Assembly: GCA_963803775.1 (NCBI GenBank)
Contig: CAWDNS010000007.1
Location: 744,001-808,000, forward strand
Source of the DNA: JABCZH01 sp963803775
Lineage (GTDB): Bacteria; Acidobacteriota; Terriglobia; Terriglobales; Acidobacteriaceae
Reading direction: 5' to 3'
Length of the DNA: 64,000 bases
The notes below the pieces were generated by a model. That model was not told the DNA's origin and made no database searches. It was given only the letters and a program-made list of their open reading frames with translations. Both the position numbers and the translations under genes were made by a program. This document shows, in pieces, positions 25,721-34,796 of this stretch; position 1 is the stretch's first letter; the number at the start of each line of letters is the position of its first letter.

Positions 25721-28700
25721 ATGGTTCTCCCCTTCGTTCGCGATCTGTTCGCGGACGTAGAAAAATTGCCCGCCTTTGCGCGTGTTGCCTCCCACCTCCG
25801 AGAGGGCACGGGGCGGCTAAGTGTCTCTGGGCTCACTCCCACCGCTAAGACCCTGTTTCTGGTTCTGTGGCAACGCGCCACCGGGCGTCCGCTTATCGTG
25901 GTTGTCTCTGACAATCGCACCGCTGAAGATATGGTACCGGTACTGCAAGCCTTCCACGACCTGACCGGCGGCAACGATCCTGACTCCATCGTCTCCCTGC
26001 CCACGCGCGACGTTCTGCCCTTTCAGAATCTTTCCCCGCACCCTGAAATTCAAGAAGAACGTGCTGTCGCTCTTTGGAAGATCGCCTCTGGAGCGGTCTC
26101 GATCCTGGTCGTACCGGTGGCTTCCGCGGCGCTTCGTCTGCGATCCGCTGAATACTATGCCGACCTGGCGCGCGTCATCCGCCGCAGCGAGACGCTAGAC
26201 ATTGATCCTCTGCTGGCTCATCTCAACACGGTCGGTTACAGCGCCACAGATGTGGTAGAAATGCCCGGCGAGTATGCCTCGCGGGGGGGCATTCTAGACG
26301 TCTATTCGCCCGAGGCCGACCGGCCACTGCGCATCGAATTCTTTGGTGATGAAGTCGAATCCATCCGCAAGTTCGATCCCGCGACCCAGCGTTCTTCCAC
26401 GCCCGTCGACGAAGCGTTGCTGCTCCCGCTGAGCGAGACTCCGGTCACCGAGGAACTGTTGGGTGCAATTCATGCGCGCCTTTCCGGCAGGCGCATCACC
26501 GGCGCGGAGGAGGTTGTGGAACAAGCCGTACGCTCGGGTGGAGTCACGGTTTTTCCTGGATGGGAGTTCTATGCGCCGGTCGCCGGCGCCGATCGCACCG
26601 TATTCGAACTGATGCCCCGGGCTGCGGTGCTTGCCGACGAACCCGACAGCCTACGTAACGAATTCGATCAAGTTTGGACGCGAATCGAAGAAGCCCACGA
26701 ACGCAGCGGAATAGGCAAGCTGGTGCAGCCAGCTGACCTGTACCTTCCCCCGGAAAATTGGTGGGAAAAACTCTCTGGTCTTCCCGGAGCCGACGTCGAG
26801 CATCTCGAAGTCACGCGGCCTGGACGTGCCGAATCAATTAGCTTTCACTCTCAGCCCGCGCCGCGTTTCCATGGCTCGGTCAATGCGATGCTGGAGGACG
26901 CCAAGAAGCAGGTCGCGGAGCAGAACCGCGTGCTCATTGCTGTCCCCAACATTGGAGAAGTTGAGCGCCTGGCCGACCTGTTCAGCGAGAACAGCGTTTC
27001 TTTCCGCCTGGGCAGCCGCACCCGTGGCGGTGAGAGCTACGCCGACGAGACCGCGTATTTTGCTGGTGAGATCTACACCTCAACTCTGGCCAAAGCCTAT
27101 ATACCGGACGGCGTCGTGCTTCCCGACGCGCATCTTGCCGTCTTCGGCGCTCGTGATCTGTTTGACGAATCTGACGCTGTGATCTCCCGGCCGCAGCGAT
27201 CGAAATCCAAGACTTCGGCATTTCTTTCGGACTTCCGCGACCTCCAGGTCGGCGATTACGTGGTCCACGTCGAACATGGCATCGGGCAATATCAGGGATT
27301 GAAGGAAATCAATCAAGGCGACGGCAATGCTGAATTCATGCTGCTCGAGTATGCCGAAGGCGCGCGCTTGTATGTGCCGCTCACGCGACTTGATCTGATC
27401 CAGAAATATCGGTCGTCTGAAGGGGCCAAGCCGGCGCTGAACCACCTCGGCACTCCCGCCTGGGCCAAGACCAAAGCGCGGGTGAAAAAGGCCATGAAGG
27501 ACATGGCCGACGAACTGCTCAAGCTCTACGCGGAGCGCAGAGCGGCCAAAGGCTACGCCTTCTCTACCGACGGCCAGTTCATGCGCGAGTTCGAAGACTC
27601 GTTCGAGTTCAGCGAAACCGAAGATCAGGACATGGCGATTGTCGACGTAAAACGCGACATGGAGTCTTCGCAGCCCATGGACCGGCTCTTGTGTGGTGAT
27701 GTCGGCTATGGCAAGACAGAAATCGCCATGCGCGCGGCTTTCAAGGCGGTCAATGACAACAAACAGGTGGCTGTCCTCGCGCCGACCACCGTGCTCGCCT
27801 TCCAACATTTCGAAACTTTCAAGCAACGCTTCGCCGCTTTTCCCGTCAGCATCGAGATGATCAGCCGCTTCCGCAGTGCCAAACAGCAGAAAGATATTTT
27901 GCAAAGAGTTGAGGCGGGAAAGATCGACATCCTCATCGGCACGCACCGCCTGCTGTCCAAGGACATAAAGTTTCCCGACCTCGGACTGCTGGTGGTGGAC
28001 GAAGAACAGCGCTTCGGAGTGCGCCACAAAGAGCGCCTGAAGCAGATGCGCAAGGAAGTTGACGTCCTCACCATGTCAGCCACGCCGATTCCGCGCACAC
28101 TGCACATGTCGCTAGTCGGTCTGCGCGACATGAGTGTGATTGAGACACCGCCCAAAGATCGCATCGCCATCCAGACCGTTGTCGCCAGTTGGGACGAAAA
28201 GCTGATTCAGTCGTCGCTTGAGCAGGAACTCGCGCGCGGCGGCCAGGTGTATTTCGTCCACAACCGCGTGGAAAGCATCTGGGAGATCGCTGCCAAGCTG
28301 CAAGCCTTGGTGCCGAAGGCCCGCATCATCGTCGGACACGGCCAGATGTCGGAAGGTGAGCTCGAGAAAGTGATGCTGAAATTCATGCATCACGAGGCGG
28401 ACATTCTGGTGGCGACGACCATCATCGAAAATGGCCTTGATATTCCACTCTGCAACACGATCGTCATCAACCGTGCCGACCGCTTTGGATTGTCTGAACT
28501 CTACCAGCTGCGCGGTCGTGTGGGACGCTCCAACCGGCGCGCTTACGCCTACTTGCTCATCCCGGCGGACGTTGAACTCACCCCCATTGCCCGGCGGCGC
28601 CTGGCGGCGCTAAAAGAATTCTCCGACTTGGGCGCCGGATTCAAGATTGCCGCTCTTGATCTCGAGCTTCGCGGCGCCGGTAATCTGTTGGGCGGCGAAC

Positions 28701-29269
28701 AGAGCGGGCACATCGAAGCCATCGGATTCGAGCTTTACACCCAGATGCTGGATCGCGCCGTGCGTGAGATGAAAGGCGAGTCCGCAGTCGAAGAAGCTTC
28801 CATCCAGATCAACCTCGGTCTCAACATCCGCATTCCCTTCGAATATATTCCAGAAGAGAATCAGCGATTGCGGATGTACAAGCGCGTTGCCGGGGTGGAA
28901 ACCGAATCGCAATTGGCGGATGTTGGGGCTGAGCTCCAGGACCGCTATGGGGAGCCGCCGCCAGCCGTGCGCAACTTGCTGGAATACGCGTCGCTCAAAT
29001 TGCTCGCGGTTCGCGTTGGTGTAACCGCAATCGAGCGCAAACGAGATCTCATGACCATCAAGTTCCGCGAGAACGCGGGGATTGATCCCGAGAAGCTGGC
29101 GCGCTTCGTATCTTCTCAACGAGGCGCGCAGTTCAGTCCCGATGGCACACTCAAGTTTGTTTTGAAAGCCACGGCTCCCGCGGAAGTACTCTCTCTGTTG
29201 TACAAGCTTCTCGAAGAACTGGCTGCCGGAGTTCCCGAAACGGCCTCGGCATCCAGGTCCGCATCGTAG
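25721..29269 (+). CDS. mfd: Transcription-repair coupling factor
   Basis: 1182 residues, full length. Order: UvrB-like N-terminal modules (FQNLSPHPEIQEERAVALWK, EYASRGGILDVYSPEADRPL, around residues 100-210), an RNA-polymerase-interacting CarD-like domain (DLQVGDYVVHVEHGIGQYQG, near residue 510), the helicase with GDVGYGKTEIAMRA (Walker A, near 657) and VVDEEQRFGVRHKERLKQMR (DEEQ box, near 758), QLRGRVGRSNRRAYAYLL (motif VI), and a C-terminal TRCF domain. Mfd removes stalled RNA polymerase and recruits UvrA to lesions in transcribed strands. Confidence 0.97.
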   Translation: MVLPFVRDLFADVEKLPAFARVASHLREGTGRLSVSGLTPTAKTLFLVLWQRATGRPLIVVVSDNRTAEDMVPVLQAFHDLTGGNDPDSIVSLPTRDVLPFQNLSPHPEIQEERAVALWKIASGAVSILVVPVASAALRLRSAEYYADLARVIRRSETLDIDPLLAHLNTVGYSATDVVEMPGEYASRGGILDVYSPEADRPLRIEFFGDEVESIRKFDPATQRSSTPVDEALLLPLSETPVTEELLGAIHARLSGRRITGAEEVVEQAVRSGGVTVFPGWEFYAPVAGADRTVFELMPRAAVLADEPDSLRNEFDQVWTRIEEAHERSGIGKLVQPADLYLPPENWWEKLSGLPGADVEHLEVTRPGRAESISFHSQPAPRFHGSVNAMLEDAKKQVAEQNRVLIAVPNIGEVERLADLFSENSVSFRLGSRTRGGESYADETAYFAGEIYTSTLAKAYIPDGVVLPDAHLAVFGARDLFDESDAVISRPQRSKSKTSAFLSDFRDLQVGDYVVHVEHGIGQYQGLKEINQGDGNAEFMLLEYAEGARLYVPLTRLDLIQKYRSSEGAKPALNHLGTPAWAKTKARVKKAMKDMADELLKLYAERRAAKGYAFSTDGQFMREFEDSFEFSETEDQDMAIVDVKRDMESSQPMDRLLCGDVGYGKTEIAMRAAFKAVNDNKQVAVLAPTTVLAFQHFETFKQRFAAFPVSIEMISRFRSAKQQKDILQRVEAGKIDILIGTHRLLSKDIKFPDLGLLVVDEEQRFGVRHKERLKQMRKEVDVLTMSATPIPRTLHMSLVGLRDMSVIETPPKDRIAIQTVVASWDEKLIQSSLEQELARGGQVYFVHNRVESIWEIAAKLQALVPKARIIVGHGQMSEGELEKVMLKFMHHEADILVATTIIENGLDIPLCNTIVINRADRFGLSELYQLRGRVGRSNRRAYAYLLIPADVELTPIARRRLAALKEFSDLGAGFKIAALDLELRGAGNLLGGEQSGHIEAIGFELYTQMLDRAVREMKGESAVEEASIQINLGLNIRIPFEYIPEENQRLRMYKRVAGVETESQLADVGAELQDRYGEPPPAVRNLLEYASLKLLAVRVGVTAIERKRDLMTIKFRENAGIDPEKLARFVSSQRGAQFSPDGTLKFVLKATAPAEVLSLLYKLLEELAAGVPETASASRSAS

Positions 29270-29317
29270 ACGGAAGATTAACCACACCATTTGCCGTGTT
29301 AATCTCAAGTACTTCTC

Positions 29318-30160
29318 ATGGTCCCGCCCCCACAAATCCTGCCCGTTGGTTTTAGTCTGGGGGCGGTTTTCGTATGGGGCACAAGTGATTTTCTCGGTGG
29401 ATACGCTTCTCGCCGTTCAAACTCATTCGTATTCACCAGCATCGTTCACGCGACTGGACTGCTCCTGATGTTGGGAGTTGCTCTTGCCGGGAATTCTCCG
29501 TTTCCGTCGCGCGCCGGCATCTTCTGGGCTCTGGCCGCAGGATTGTCAGGCGGCGCAGGTCTGGCCATTTTCTATCGTGCGCTGGCGTCAGGAAGAATGG
29601 GCCTGACCGCGCCAGTGGCAGCAGTGCTCAGCGCCGCCATTCCCACTGTGTTCGGCTTATTCATCGAAGGCATTCCACACGTCGTACAGGTTGTGGGCTT
29701 TGGGCTTGCGGCGGCCGGAATCTGGCTGATTTCCCGGCCTGAAGACGGCAGCCGTCCCCAGGGAATCGGTACCGCTGTTTTCGCGGGCATCGCCTTCGCT
29801 GGCTTCTACCTTTTCATAAAACAGGCCGGAAACGACTCCGCAGTCTGGCTGGCCGCCGTATCCCGCATAGCCGCGGTTGCACTCACAGGAACAATCGTGG
29901 TCTTGGGACGCCACCGCCAAATCACTCCTCAAGGGTTTGGCTGGGCCTTGGTAGCTGGAGTTCTCGACATCTCCGGCAGCGTCCTATTCATTCGTGCCAC
30001 TCAGACTGGGCGTCTCGACGTAGCCGTCGTCATCAGTTCGCTTTATCCCGCGATCACGGTGTTGCTCGCACGCCTGGTCCTCAAAGAGCACTTCACCCGC
30101 TGGAAGGTCGTAGGCATGTTCGCGGCATTGCTGGCAGTACCACTGATTGCGGCAAGGTAA
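29318..30160 (+). CDS. EamA/DMT-family transporter
   Basis: 280 residues with about ten predicted membrane helices in two similar halves (FSLGAVFVWGTSDFLGGYAS in the first; VLDISGSVLFIRATQTG and VVISSLYPAITVLLARLVLK in the second). This is the EamA drug/metabolite exporter architecture; the substrate is unknown. It follows mfd by 48 bp, across an imperfect hairpin (GATTAAC...TTAATC near 29276-29303) with no T-run. The stop codon is 3 bp before the 26-bp palindrome. Confidence 0.88.
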   Translation: MVPPPQILPVGFSLGAVFVWGTSDFLGGYASRRSNSFVFTSIVHATGLLLMLGVALAGNSPFPSRAGIFWALAAGLSGGAGLAIFYRALASGRMGLTAPVAAVLSAAIPTVFGLFIEGIPHVVQVVGFGLAAAGIWLISRPEDGSRPQGIGTAVFAGIAFAGFYLFIKQAGNDSAVWLAAVSRIAAVALTGTIVVLGRHRQITPQGFGWALVAGVLDISGSVLFIRATQTGRLDVAVVISSLYPAITVLLARLVLKEHFTRWKVVGMFAALLAVPLIAAR

Positions 30161-30163
30161 GCG

Positions 30164-30189
30164 TATTCCATATTCTAGAATATGGAATA
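30164..30189. promoter_or_regulatory. 26-bp perfect palindrome between the EamA gene and the ABC ATPase gene
   Basis: The half-site TATTCCATATTCT (30164-30176) is followed directly by its exact complement (30177-30189), centred on TCTAGA. It starts 3 bp after the EamA stop and ends against the Shine-Dalgarno AAGGAAG (30190-30196) of the ATPase gene. It could be an operator for a dimeric regulator, or a hairpin that limits ribosome loading. There is no T-run. Confidence 0.7.
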
Positions 30190-30199
30190 AAGGAAGCTG

Positions 30200-30991
30200 A
30201 TGCGCCTGCTCGAAATTCGTAATCTGACGAAAGTCTTCCCGCTTGGAGAATCCGTTTTCGGCGGCAGCGCCAAGGGCGAGGTCCGAGCAGTTGACGATGT
30301 TTCCTTCGACATCGAGGCCGGAGAAACTTTGGGCTTGGTCGGCGAATCGGGATCGGGCAAGAGCACCCTCGGACGCTTGATTCTCCGCCTGATCGAGCCT
30401 ACCTCGGGCAGCATCGCGTTCGAAGGTTGCGATCTTCTGGCCGCCAATTCCTCGGAAATGCGGCGCCTCCGCCGCGATATGCAGATCATCTTTCAAGATC
30501 CCTTCGGATCGCTCGATCCTCGGATGCGAGTGGAAGACGTGATTGTCGAGCCTTTACTCATCCACGAATCGATAAGCGCCCCAGTTCGCCGCCAGCGAGT
30601 CGAGGAACTGCTGCGAGTGGTCGGCCTCGACCAATCGGCCATGCACCGCTTTCCCCACGAATTCAGCGGCGGACAACGACAGAGAATCGGCATTGCCCGG
30701 GCGTTGGCCTTGCGCCCCAAATTCATCGTCGCCGACGAACCCGTCTCCGCCCTCGATGTCAGTGTCGGAGCCCAAATCGTAAATCTGATGGCTCAATTGC
30801 AACGCGAATTTGGCCTGACTTACCTGTTCGTCTCGCATTCCATGCCGGTGGTCCGCTACCTGGCCACACGGATTGCCGTGATGTATCGCGGCAAAATTGT
30901 GGAGATTGGGACAACCCAGCAGATCACCATGCAGCCGCAGGATTCCTACACGCGAAGCCTGCTTGAAGCCACTCCGGAGGTTGTTGTTTAG
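30200..30991 (+). CDS. ABC transporter ATP-binding protein (oligopeptide/dipeptide type)
   Basis: 263 residues. Walker A GESGSGKSTLGRLILR near residue 50, the Q-loop QIIFQDPFGSLDPRM, the signature FSGGQRQRIGIARALAL, Walker B KFIVADEPVSALD, and FVSHSMPVVRYLATRIAVMY with the H-loop are all present. This is the OppF/DppF branch, whose N-terminus (EIRNLTKVFPLGESV) and C-terminus (PQDSYTRSLLEATPEV) match. No permease, binding protein or OppD partner is adjacent, so the subunit is orphan in this window. Confidence 0.92.
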   Translation: MRLLEIRNLTKVFPLGESVFGGSAKGEVRAVDDVSFDIEAGETLGLVGESGSGKSTLGRLILRLIEPTSGSIAFEGCDLLAANSSEMRRLRRDMQIIFQDPFGSLDPRMRVEDVIVEPLLIHESISAPVRRQRVEELLRVVGLDQSAMHRFPHEFSGGQRQRIGIARALALRPKFIVADEPVSALDVSVGAQIVNLMAQLQREFGLTYLFVSHSMPVVRYLATRIAVMYRGKIVEIGTTQQITMQPQDSYTRSLLEATPEVVV

Positions 30992-31005
30992 AGACGCACT
31001 GCCAC

Positions 31006-31833
31006 TTAGGAGTAGTACAAGTCTTCCATCGCCTTCTTCACTCTCGCTGACAACTGTTCCATCTCGCGCGGTCCATAGCTGGCAGTTGAAATAGGCTCAC
31101 CCACTCGCATCTCGAGCGGACGACTCTTGATGTGGTAGGTGTTCATGGGCAGCAACTCATAAGTTCCGACCAGCGCGATGGGCACAATGTCCACCTGTGC
31201 TTTGATCGCCAGGTAGAAGGCTCCCGGCAGAAACGGCTTTATCTCGCCATCTGGAGTGCGGCCACCCTCGGGGAAAATCACCAGCGGCATGCCTGCTTTC
31301 AGGCTCTTCACGGCAGAGCGAATATCGGCAATCGAACGCGTGGGGGTCTGCTGATTGATGCAGACCTGTCCCGATCGCTTCAGGTACCCACCGATCAGAG
31401 GATAGGACAGCAGTTCCTTTTTGAAGACGATGCGGAATTGAAATGGAAGATTAGCGAAGAGAACAGGAATATCCAGCGCTGAGGCATGGGTCACGGCGTA
31501 GACGTAGGTCTTTGAAGTGTCGATCTTGTCCAGCCCCGTCACTCTCACGGGAGAAGCGATCGTCGCCATGATGCACTTGGTCCATAAACGTGCAAAACTG
31601 TGCAGGATGCGTTCTCGGTTGCCGAACCAAGACGCGGGAACTGAAATAGGACCTAGGACGACCGTATAAGCCCAGATGAGTGGATCAAAAATTAGATACG
31701 AACGCAGGCGGCTCGCCCAACCGTATTTTCGTTCATCCGAGACCGTTGTAGCCCGCGCCCTGGAAGACAGCGATCTCCGATCACCGTTATCGGTGTTGGT
31801 TTCGCTATCCACGGAGGTGTTCAATTCCGGCAC
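31006..31833 (-). CDS. plsC: 1-acyl-sn-glycerol-3-phosphate acyltransferase
   Basis: 275 residues from a GTG at 31833 that immediately follows the folC stop (TGA directly before GTG), so translation is probably coupled. PlsC motifs: VYAVTHASALDIPVLFANLP (HxxxxD, here H-A-S-A-L-D), FKKELLSYPLIGGYL, LVIFPEGGRTPDGEIKPFLPG (FPEGxR) and IVPIALVGTYELLP. It acylates lysophosphatidic acid at the inner membrane. A short hydrophobic stretch near residue 55 may bind the membrane. Confidence 0.9.
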   Translation of the reverse strand: MPELNTSVDSETNTDNGDRRSLSSRARATTVSDERKYGWASRLRSYLIFDPLIWAYTVVLGPISVPASWFGNRERILHSFARLWTKCIMATIASPVRVTGLDKIDTSKTYVYAVTHASALDIPVLFANLPFQFRIVFKKELLSYPLIGGYLKRSGQVCINQQTPTRSIADIRSAVKSLKAGMPLVIFPEGGRTPDGEIKPFLPGAFYLAIKAQVDIVPIALVGTYELLPMNTYHIKSRPLEMRVGEPISTASYGPREMEQLSARVKKAMEDLYYS

Positions 31834-33174
31834 TCAGACCCTCACCCGTAGCAGCCGCATAGCCTCTCCCACAATGTATATGGAACCTGTAATAACCACC
31901 ACCCCGCGCGTGCCCGCAAGAAAACTGGCTCGCTCCAAGGCTGAGGCAACATCTGGCGCTGCCTCAATTTCGGTCGAAGTGCGGGCGGCCGCGTGCCGAA
32001 TATCTTCCGCCGTAGCCGATCGCGGGTTGTCCGCCGGGGTAACGATAACCCGCTCTGCCAATGGAAAAAGAATTTCAGTCATCTCGGCAATCGCTTTATC
32101 GCGCATCGCCCCAAACACAAACGTAAGCTGCCGGTCTTCGTAGCAAGTGGAGAGCGTAGAACGCAGTGCCCACGCCCCTGCCGGATTGTGTGCCACATCG
32201 AAAACATATTCCAGAGAGTTATCGCTGGCACATACAACCTGGAAACGTCCCGGCCAATGCGTCTCACGAATCCCGCGTTCGATCGACTCTGGCGTGATGG
32301 CGAAGCCATGTTTAGCCAGTTCCACCGCCGTCGCAATAGCGAGAGCGACATTTCTTAACTGATGCCGCCCGATCAGCGGCGTTTCTACCAGGATCTGCTT
32401 GTCCATGACCTGCAGCGGATAGCGGAGCTTATGTATCGCTGGGACCAGATATTCCACACTCCCCGGGCTCACCGGCGGCACATAGGGCACGGCGCTTACT
32501 CCCTGGGCCTCCAAATCTAGGATGGCGTTGCCAATTACATCGTTGGCTTGCGGCTGCTGCGGCAGCGTCACCACCACACCGCCACGCCGGATGATTCCCG
32601 CCTTTTCGCGCGCGATCTCCATCACCGTGTTCCCGAGGAAATTCTGGTGATCAAGCGAAATGTCGGTAATCACGCTGACCCGGGGCTCAACCACGTTGGT
32701 GGCGTCCAACCGACCGCCCATGCCTACTTCCAACACTGCGATGTCCACTTTGTTCTGCGCAAAGTACTCGAAGGCAATGCCGGTCAGCATCTCAAAGAAA
32801 CTGGGATGCCACGGCAATTCGCCCTCTTCGACCAGGCGTTCCGCCGTGCGATCCACTAGGTCGTGGAGCAAGGCAAACTCGTCGTCGCGAATTTCGTTGC
32901 CGTCGATCCGAATTCGCTCATTGATCCGCACCAGGTGGGGCGAAGTGTACAGTCCGGTACGCAATCGCGATGCTCGAAGGATTGAAGCCAGCGTGGCCGC
33001 TGTCGATCCCTTGCCGTTCGTGCCTGCAATCAACACGCTGGGGAATCTCCGTTCCGGGTGATTCAACGCACCCAGCAGCGCGCGCATATGCGCCAGGTCG
33101 AACTTACGGGAGGGAGTCTGGGCTAGTTCGTGGCCCAACGCATACATGCGCGCAACTGCGGTTTCATAGGACAT
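31834..33174 (-). CDS. folC: Bifunctional folylpolyglutamate / dihydrofolate synthase
   Basis: About 446 residues from the ATG at 33174 (MSYETAVARMYALG), with an in-frame start 18 bp upstream as alternative. Motifs: LIAGTNGKGSTAATLASILR (P-loop), GLYTSPHLVRINERIRIDG, LEVGMGGRLDATNVVEPRVS, ITDISLDHQNFLGNTVMEIA and HNPAGAWAL. It adds glutamate to dihydropteroate and folate. It is followed by plsC with no spacer and preceded by accD across a 147-bp gap with an inverted repeat. Confidence 0.94.
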   Translation of the reverse strand: MSYETAVARMYALGHELAQTPSRKFDLAHMRALLGALNHPERRFPSVLIAGTNGKGSTAATLASILRASRLRTGLYTSPHLVRINERIRIDGNEIRDDEFALLHDLVDRTAERLVEEGELPWHPSFFEMLTGIAFEYFAQNKVDIAVLEVGMGGRLDATNVVEPRVSVITDISLDHQNFLGNTVMEIAREKAGIIRRGGVVVTLPQQPQANDVIGNAILDLEAQGVSAVPYVPPVSPGSVEYLVPAIHKLRYPLQVMDKQILVETPLIGRHQLRNVALAIATAVELAKHGFAITPESIERGIRETHWPGRFQVVCASDNSLEYVFDVAHNPAGAWALRSTLSTCYEDRQLTFVFGAMRDKAIAEMTEILFPLAERVIVTPADNPRSATAEDIRHAAARTSTEIEAAPDVASALERASFLAGTRGVVVITGSIYIVGEAMRLLRVRV

Positions 33175-33179
33175 GGAAC

Positions 33180-33316
33180 AGCTTCCAGCCATCAGCTTTC
33201 AGATTACCAGTTTCAGGTACCGGCTTCGGACTTTCCAGAAGGTTGAATTAGAAGCGGATCACGGGCCGCCGAACGGGGCAGAACTAGGGTTGGCTGAAAG
33301 CCGACGGCTGAGAGCT
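33180..33316. repeat. Imperfect inverted repeat between folC and accD
   Basis: Arms at 33180-33202 (AGCTTCCAGCCATCAGCTTT then CAG) and 33294-33316 match as complements at 19 of 23 positions, about 91 bp apart. The GGCTGAAAGC/GCTGAGAGCTGATAGCT wording looks like a degenerate repeat unit. No T-run follows. Confidence 0.6.
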
Positions 33317-33321
33317 GATAG

Positions 33322-34164
33322 CTACGCTGCCATAAAGTCGAGGGCGCGCCCGATGTACGACTTCAGATCTTTGCGCGACACTACCGCATCGAGCATGCCG
33401 TGTTCCAGCAGAAATTCGCTGCGCTGGAAACCCGCTGGCAGCTTTTGCCGAATAGTTTGCTCAATCACGCGCGGACCCGCGAACCCGATGAGTGCCCCCG
33501 GTTCGGCAACGTTGAGGTCACCCAACATCGCGAACGACGCAGTCACGCCGCCGGTTGTGGGATCAGTCAGCACTGAGATATACGGCACCCGAGCCTCATC
33601 CAACCTGGCCAGAGCTGCGGAAATCTTTGCCAACTGCATCAGGCTGACCACGCCTTCCATCATGCGCGCCCCGCCGGAAGCCGAAACAATGATGAGCGGC
33701 GTTCTGGTCTTCTGCGCCTCTTCGACGGCCCGCGTGATCACCTCACCTACCACCGCCCCCATACTGCCGCCGATGAAAGCATATTCCATGGAGCTGACGA
33801 TCACTGGCTTTCCGTTGAGCTTGCCGCGAGCATTAATGACGGCATCCGTGAGCCCGGTTTCCGTCTGCGCGACTTCCAGGCGCGAGGAGTAGGGCTTCAA
33901 GTCGGAGAATTGCAAAGGATCGGTTGAGCTCAGGTTGTCGGCAAAGGTGTCGTACTGATCGCCATCCAGGAGCAGCGCCAGCCGGGTGCGAGCGTCGATG
34001 CGGAAGTGCTTGTCACACTTGGGGCAAACCTGGAGGTTGTCTTCCAGATCCTTTTTCCAGATGATCTGCCGGCAGCCCTCACACTTCACCCACAACCCCT
34101 CGGTGCGAACTTTCTTCTCGCCCGAGGTGTCCAGCTCGCCGGCTTCTCGTTTGAACCAGGCCAT
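33322..34164 (-). CDS. accD: Acetyl-CoA carboxylase carboxyltransferase subunit beta
   Basis: 280 residues. The N-terminal zinc ribbon has the four cysteines in LWVKCEGCRQIIWKK and LQVCPKCDKHFRID. The crotonase-like core shows LTDAVINARGKLNGKPVIVS, SMGAVVGEVITRAVEEA, SASGGARMMEGVVSLMQLAK and SVLTDPTTGGVTASFAMLGD. With AccA it transfers the carboxyl group to acetyl-CoA in the first step of fatty acid synthesis. AccA is not in this window. Confidence 0.96.
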   Translation of the reverse strand: MAWFKREAGELDTSGEKKVRTEGLWVKCEGCRQIIWKKDLEDNLQVCPKCDKHFRIDARTRLALLLDGDQYDTFADNLSSTDPLQFSDLKPYSSRLEVAQTETGLTDAVINARGKLNGKPVIVSSMEYAFIGGSMGAVVGEVITRAVEEAQKTRTPLIIVSASGGARMMEGVVSLMQLAKISAALARLDEARVPYISVLTDPTTGGVTASFAMLGDLNVAEPGALIGFAGPRVIEQTIRQKLPAGFQRSEFLLEHGMLDAVVSRKDLKSYIGRALDFMAA

Positions 34165-34176
34165 GATTTAGTTGCT

Positions 34177-34231
34177 AGTATTCAGTAGCGAGTACCGAGT
34201 GAAATCGGAACTAGGTTCGCTACTCAGTACT
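34177..34231. repeat. Imperfect inverted repeat between accD and cobO
   Basis: AGTATTCAGTAGCGA (34177-34191) and TCGCTACTCAGTACT (34217-34231) are complementary at 13 of 15 positions. The right arm runs into the last codons of cobO (I-E-Y-stop), so the element may have supplied the present stop. Confidence 0.6.
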
Positions 34232-34796
34232 CAATTCCCCTCTGCGCCATCACGCCCTTCTCGTAGGCGTGCTTTACCTGGCGCATTTCGGTCACGGTAT
34301 CTGCCAGTTCGACAATTGTCGGATGGGCGTTCCTCCCCGTCAAGATCACATGCACCATTTCCGGCTTTTTCTTGAGGCTTTCGACTACCTTAGCCGGATC
34401 GAGCATGCCATAGCTGATGGCGTAATTGATCTCGTCGAGCACGACCAAATCCCATGTTCCCGACTGAATCGCCTGCTCGCTCTCGGCCCAGGCTTCCTCC
34501 ACCATGCGAACGTCTTCCGGATCTGGCTTTTCCGTGCCCACCTTTACAAAGCCGCGGCCCAGTTGCTTCATAATGAACTTGTCGCCGAAGGCCTGCACCG
34601 CGTCGAGTTCGCCGTAATGCCATGAGCCTTTCAGAAACTGGAGCATCAGCACCCGCATGCCCTGGCCGACAGCTCTTAACGCAGTACCCATCGCAGCCGT
34701 GGTCTTGCCCTTGCCAGGACCGGTATTGACGATGATCAAACCACGGCGAACGTCCGTCATTGTAGGTGAATCTCGATTGTACCTGTTCGGGGCCAT
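34224..34796 (-). CDS. cobO: Cob(I)yrinic acid a,c-diamide adenosyltransferase
   Basis: 190 residues from the ATG at 34796, which overlaps the rlmH stop as ATGA; an internal start at 34760 (MTDVRRGLIIVNT) is an alternative. The P-loop NTGPGKGKTTAAMGTALRAV is near residue 26, and WDLVVLDEINYAISYGMLDP is the second family mark. CobO/BtuR adds the adenosyl group to corrinoids. No other cobalamin gene or cobalamin riboswitch is seen nearby, so a salvage role is likely. Confidence 0.93.
   Translation of the reverse strand: MAPNRYNRDSPTMTDVRRGLIIVNTGPGKGKTTAAMGTALRAVGQGMRVLMLQFLKGSWHYGELDAVQAFGDKFIMKQLGRGFVKVGTEKPDPEDVRMVEEAWAESEQAIQSGTWDLVVLDEINYAISYGMLDPAKVVESLKKKPEMVHVILTGRNAHPTIVELADTVTEMRQVKHAYEKGVMAQRGIEY

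Noticed and set aside
27080..28027. Long minus-strand open frame (315 codons) inside mfd
   Set aside because: It is antisense to a clear Mfd helicase, gives no recognisable protein and reflects high GC codon use.
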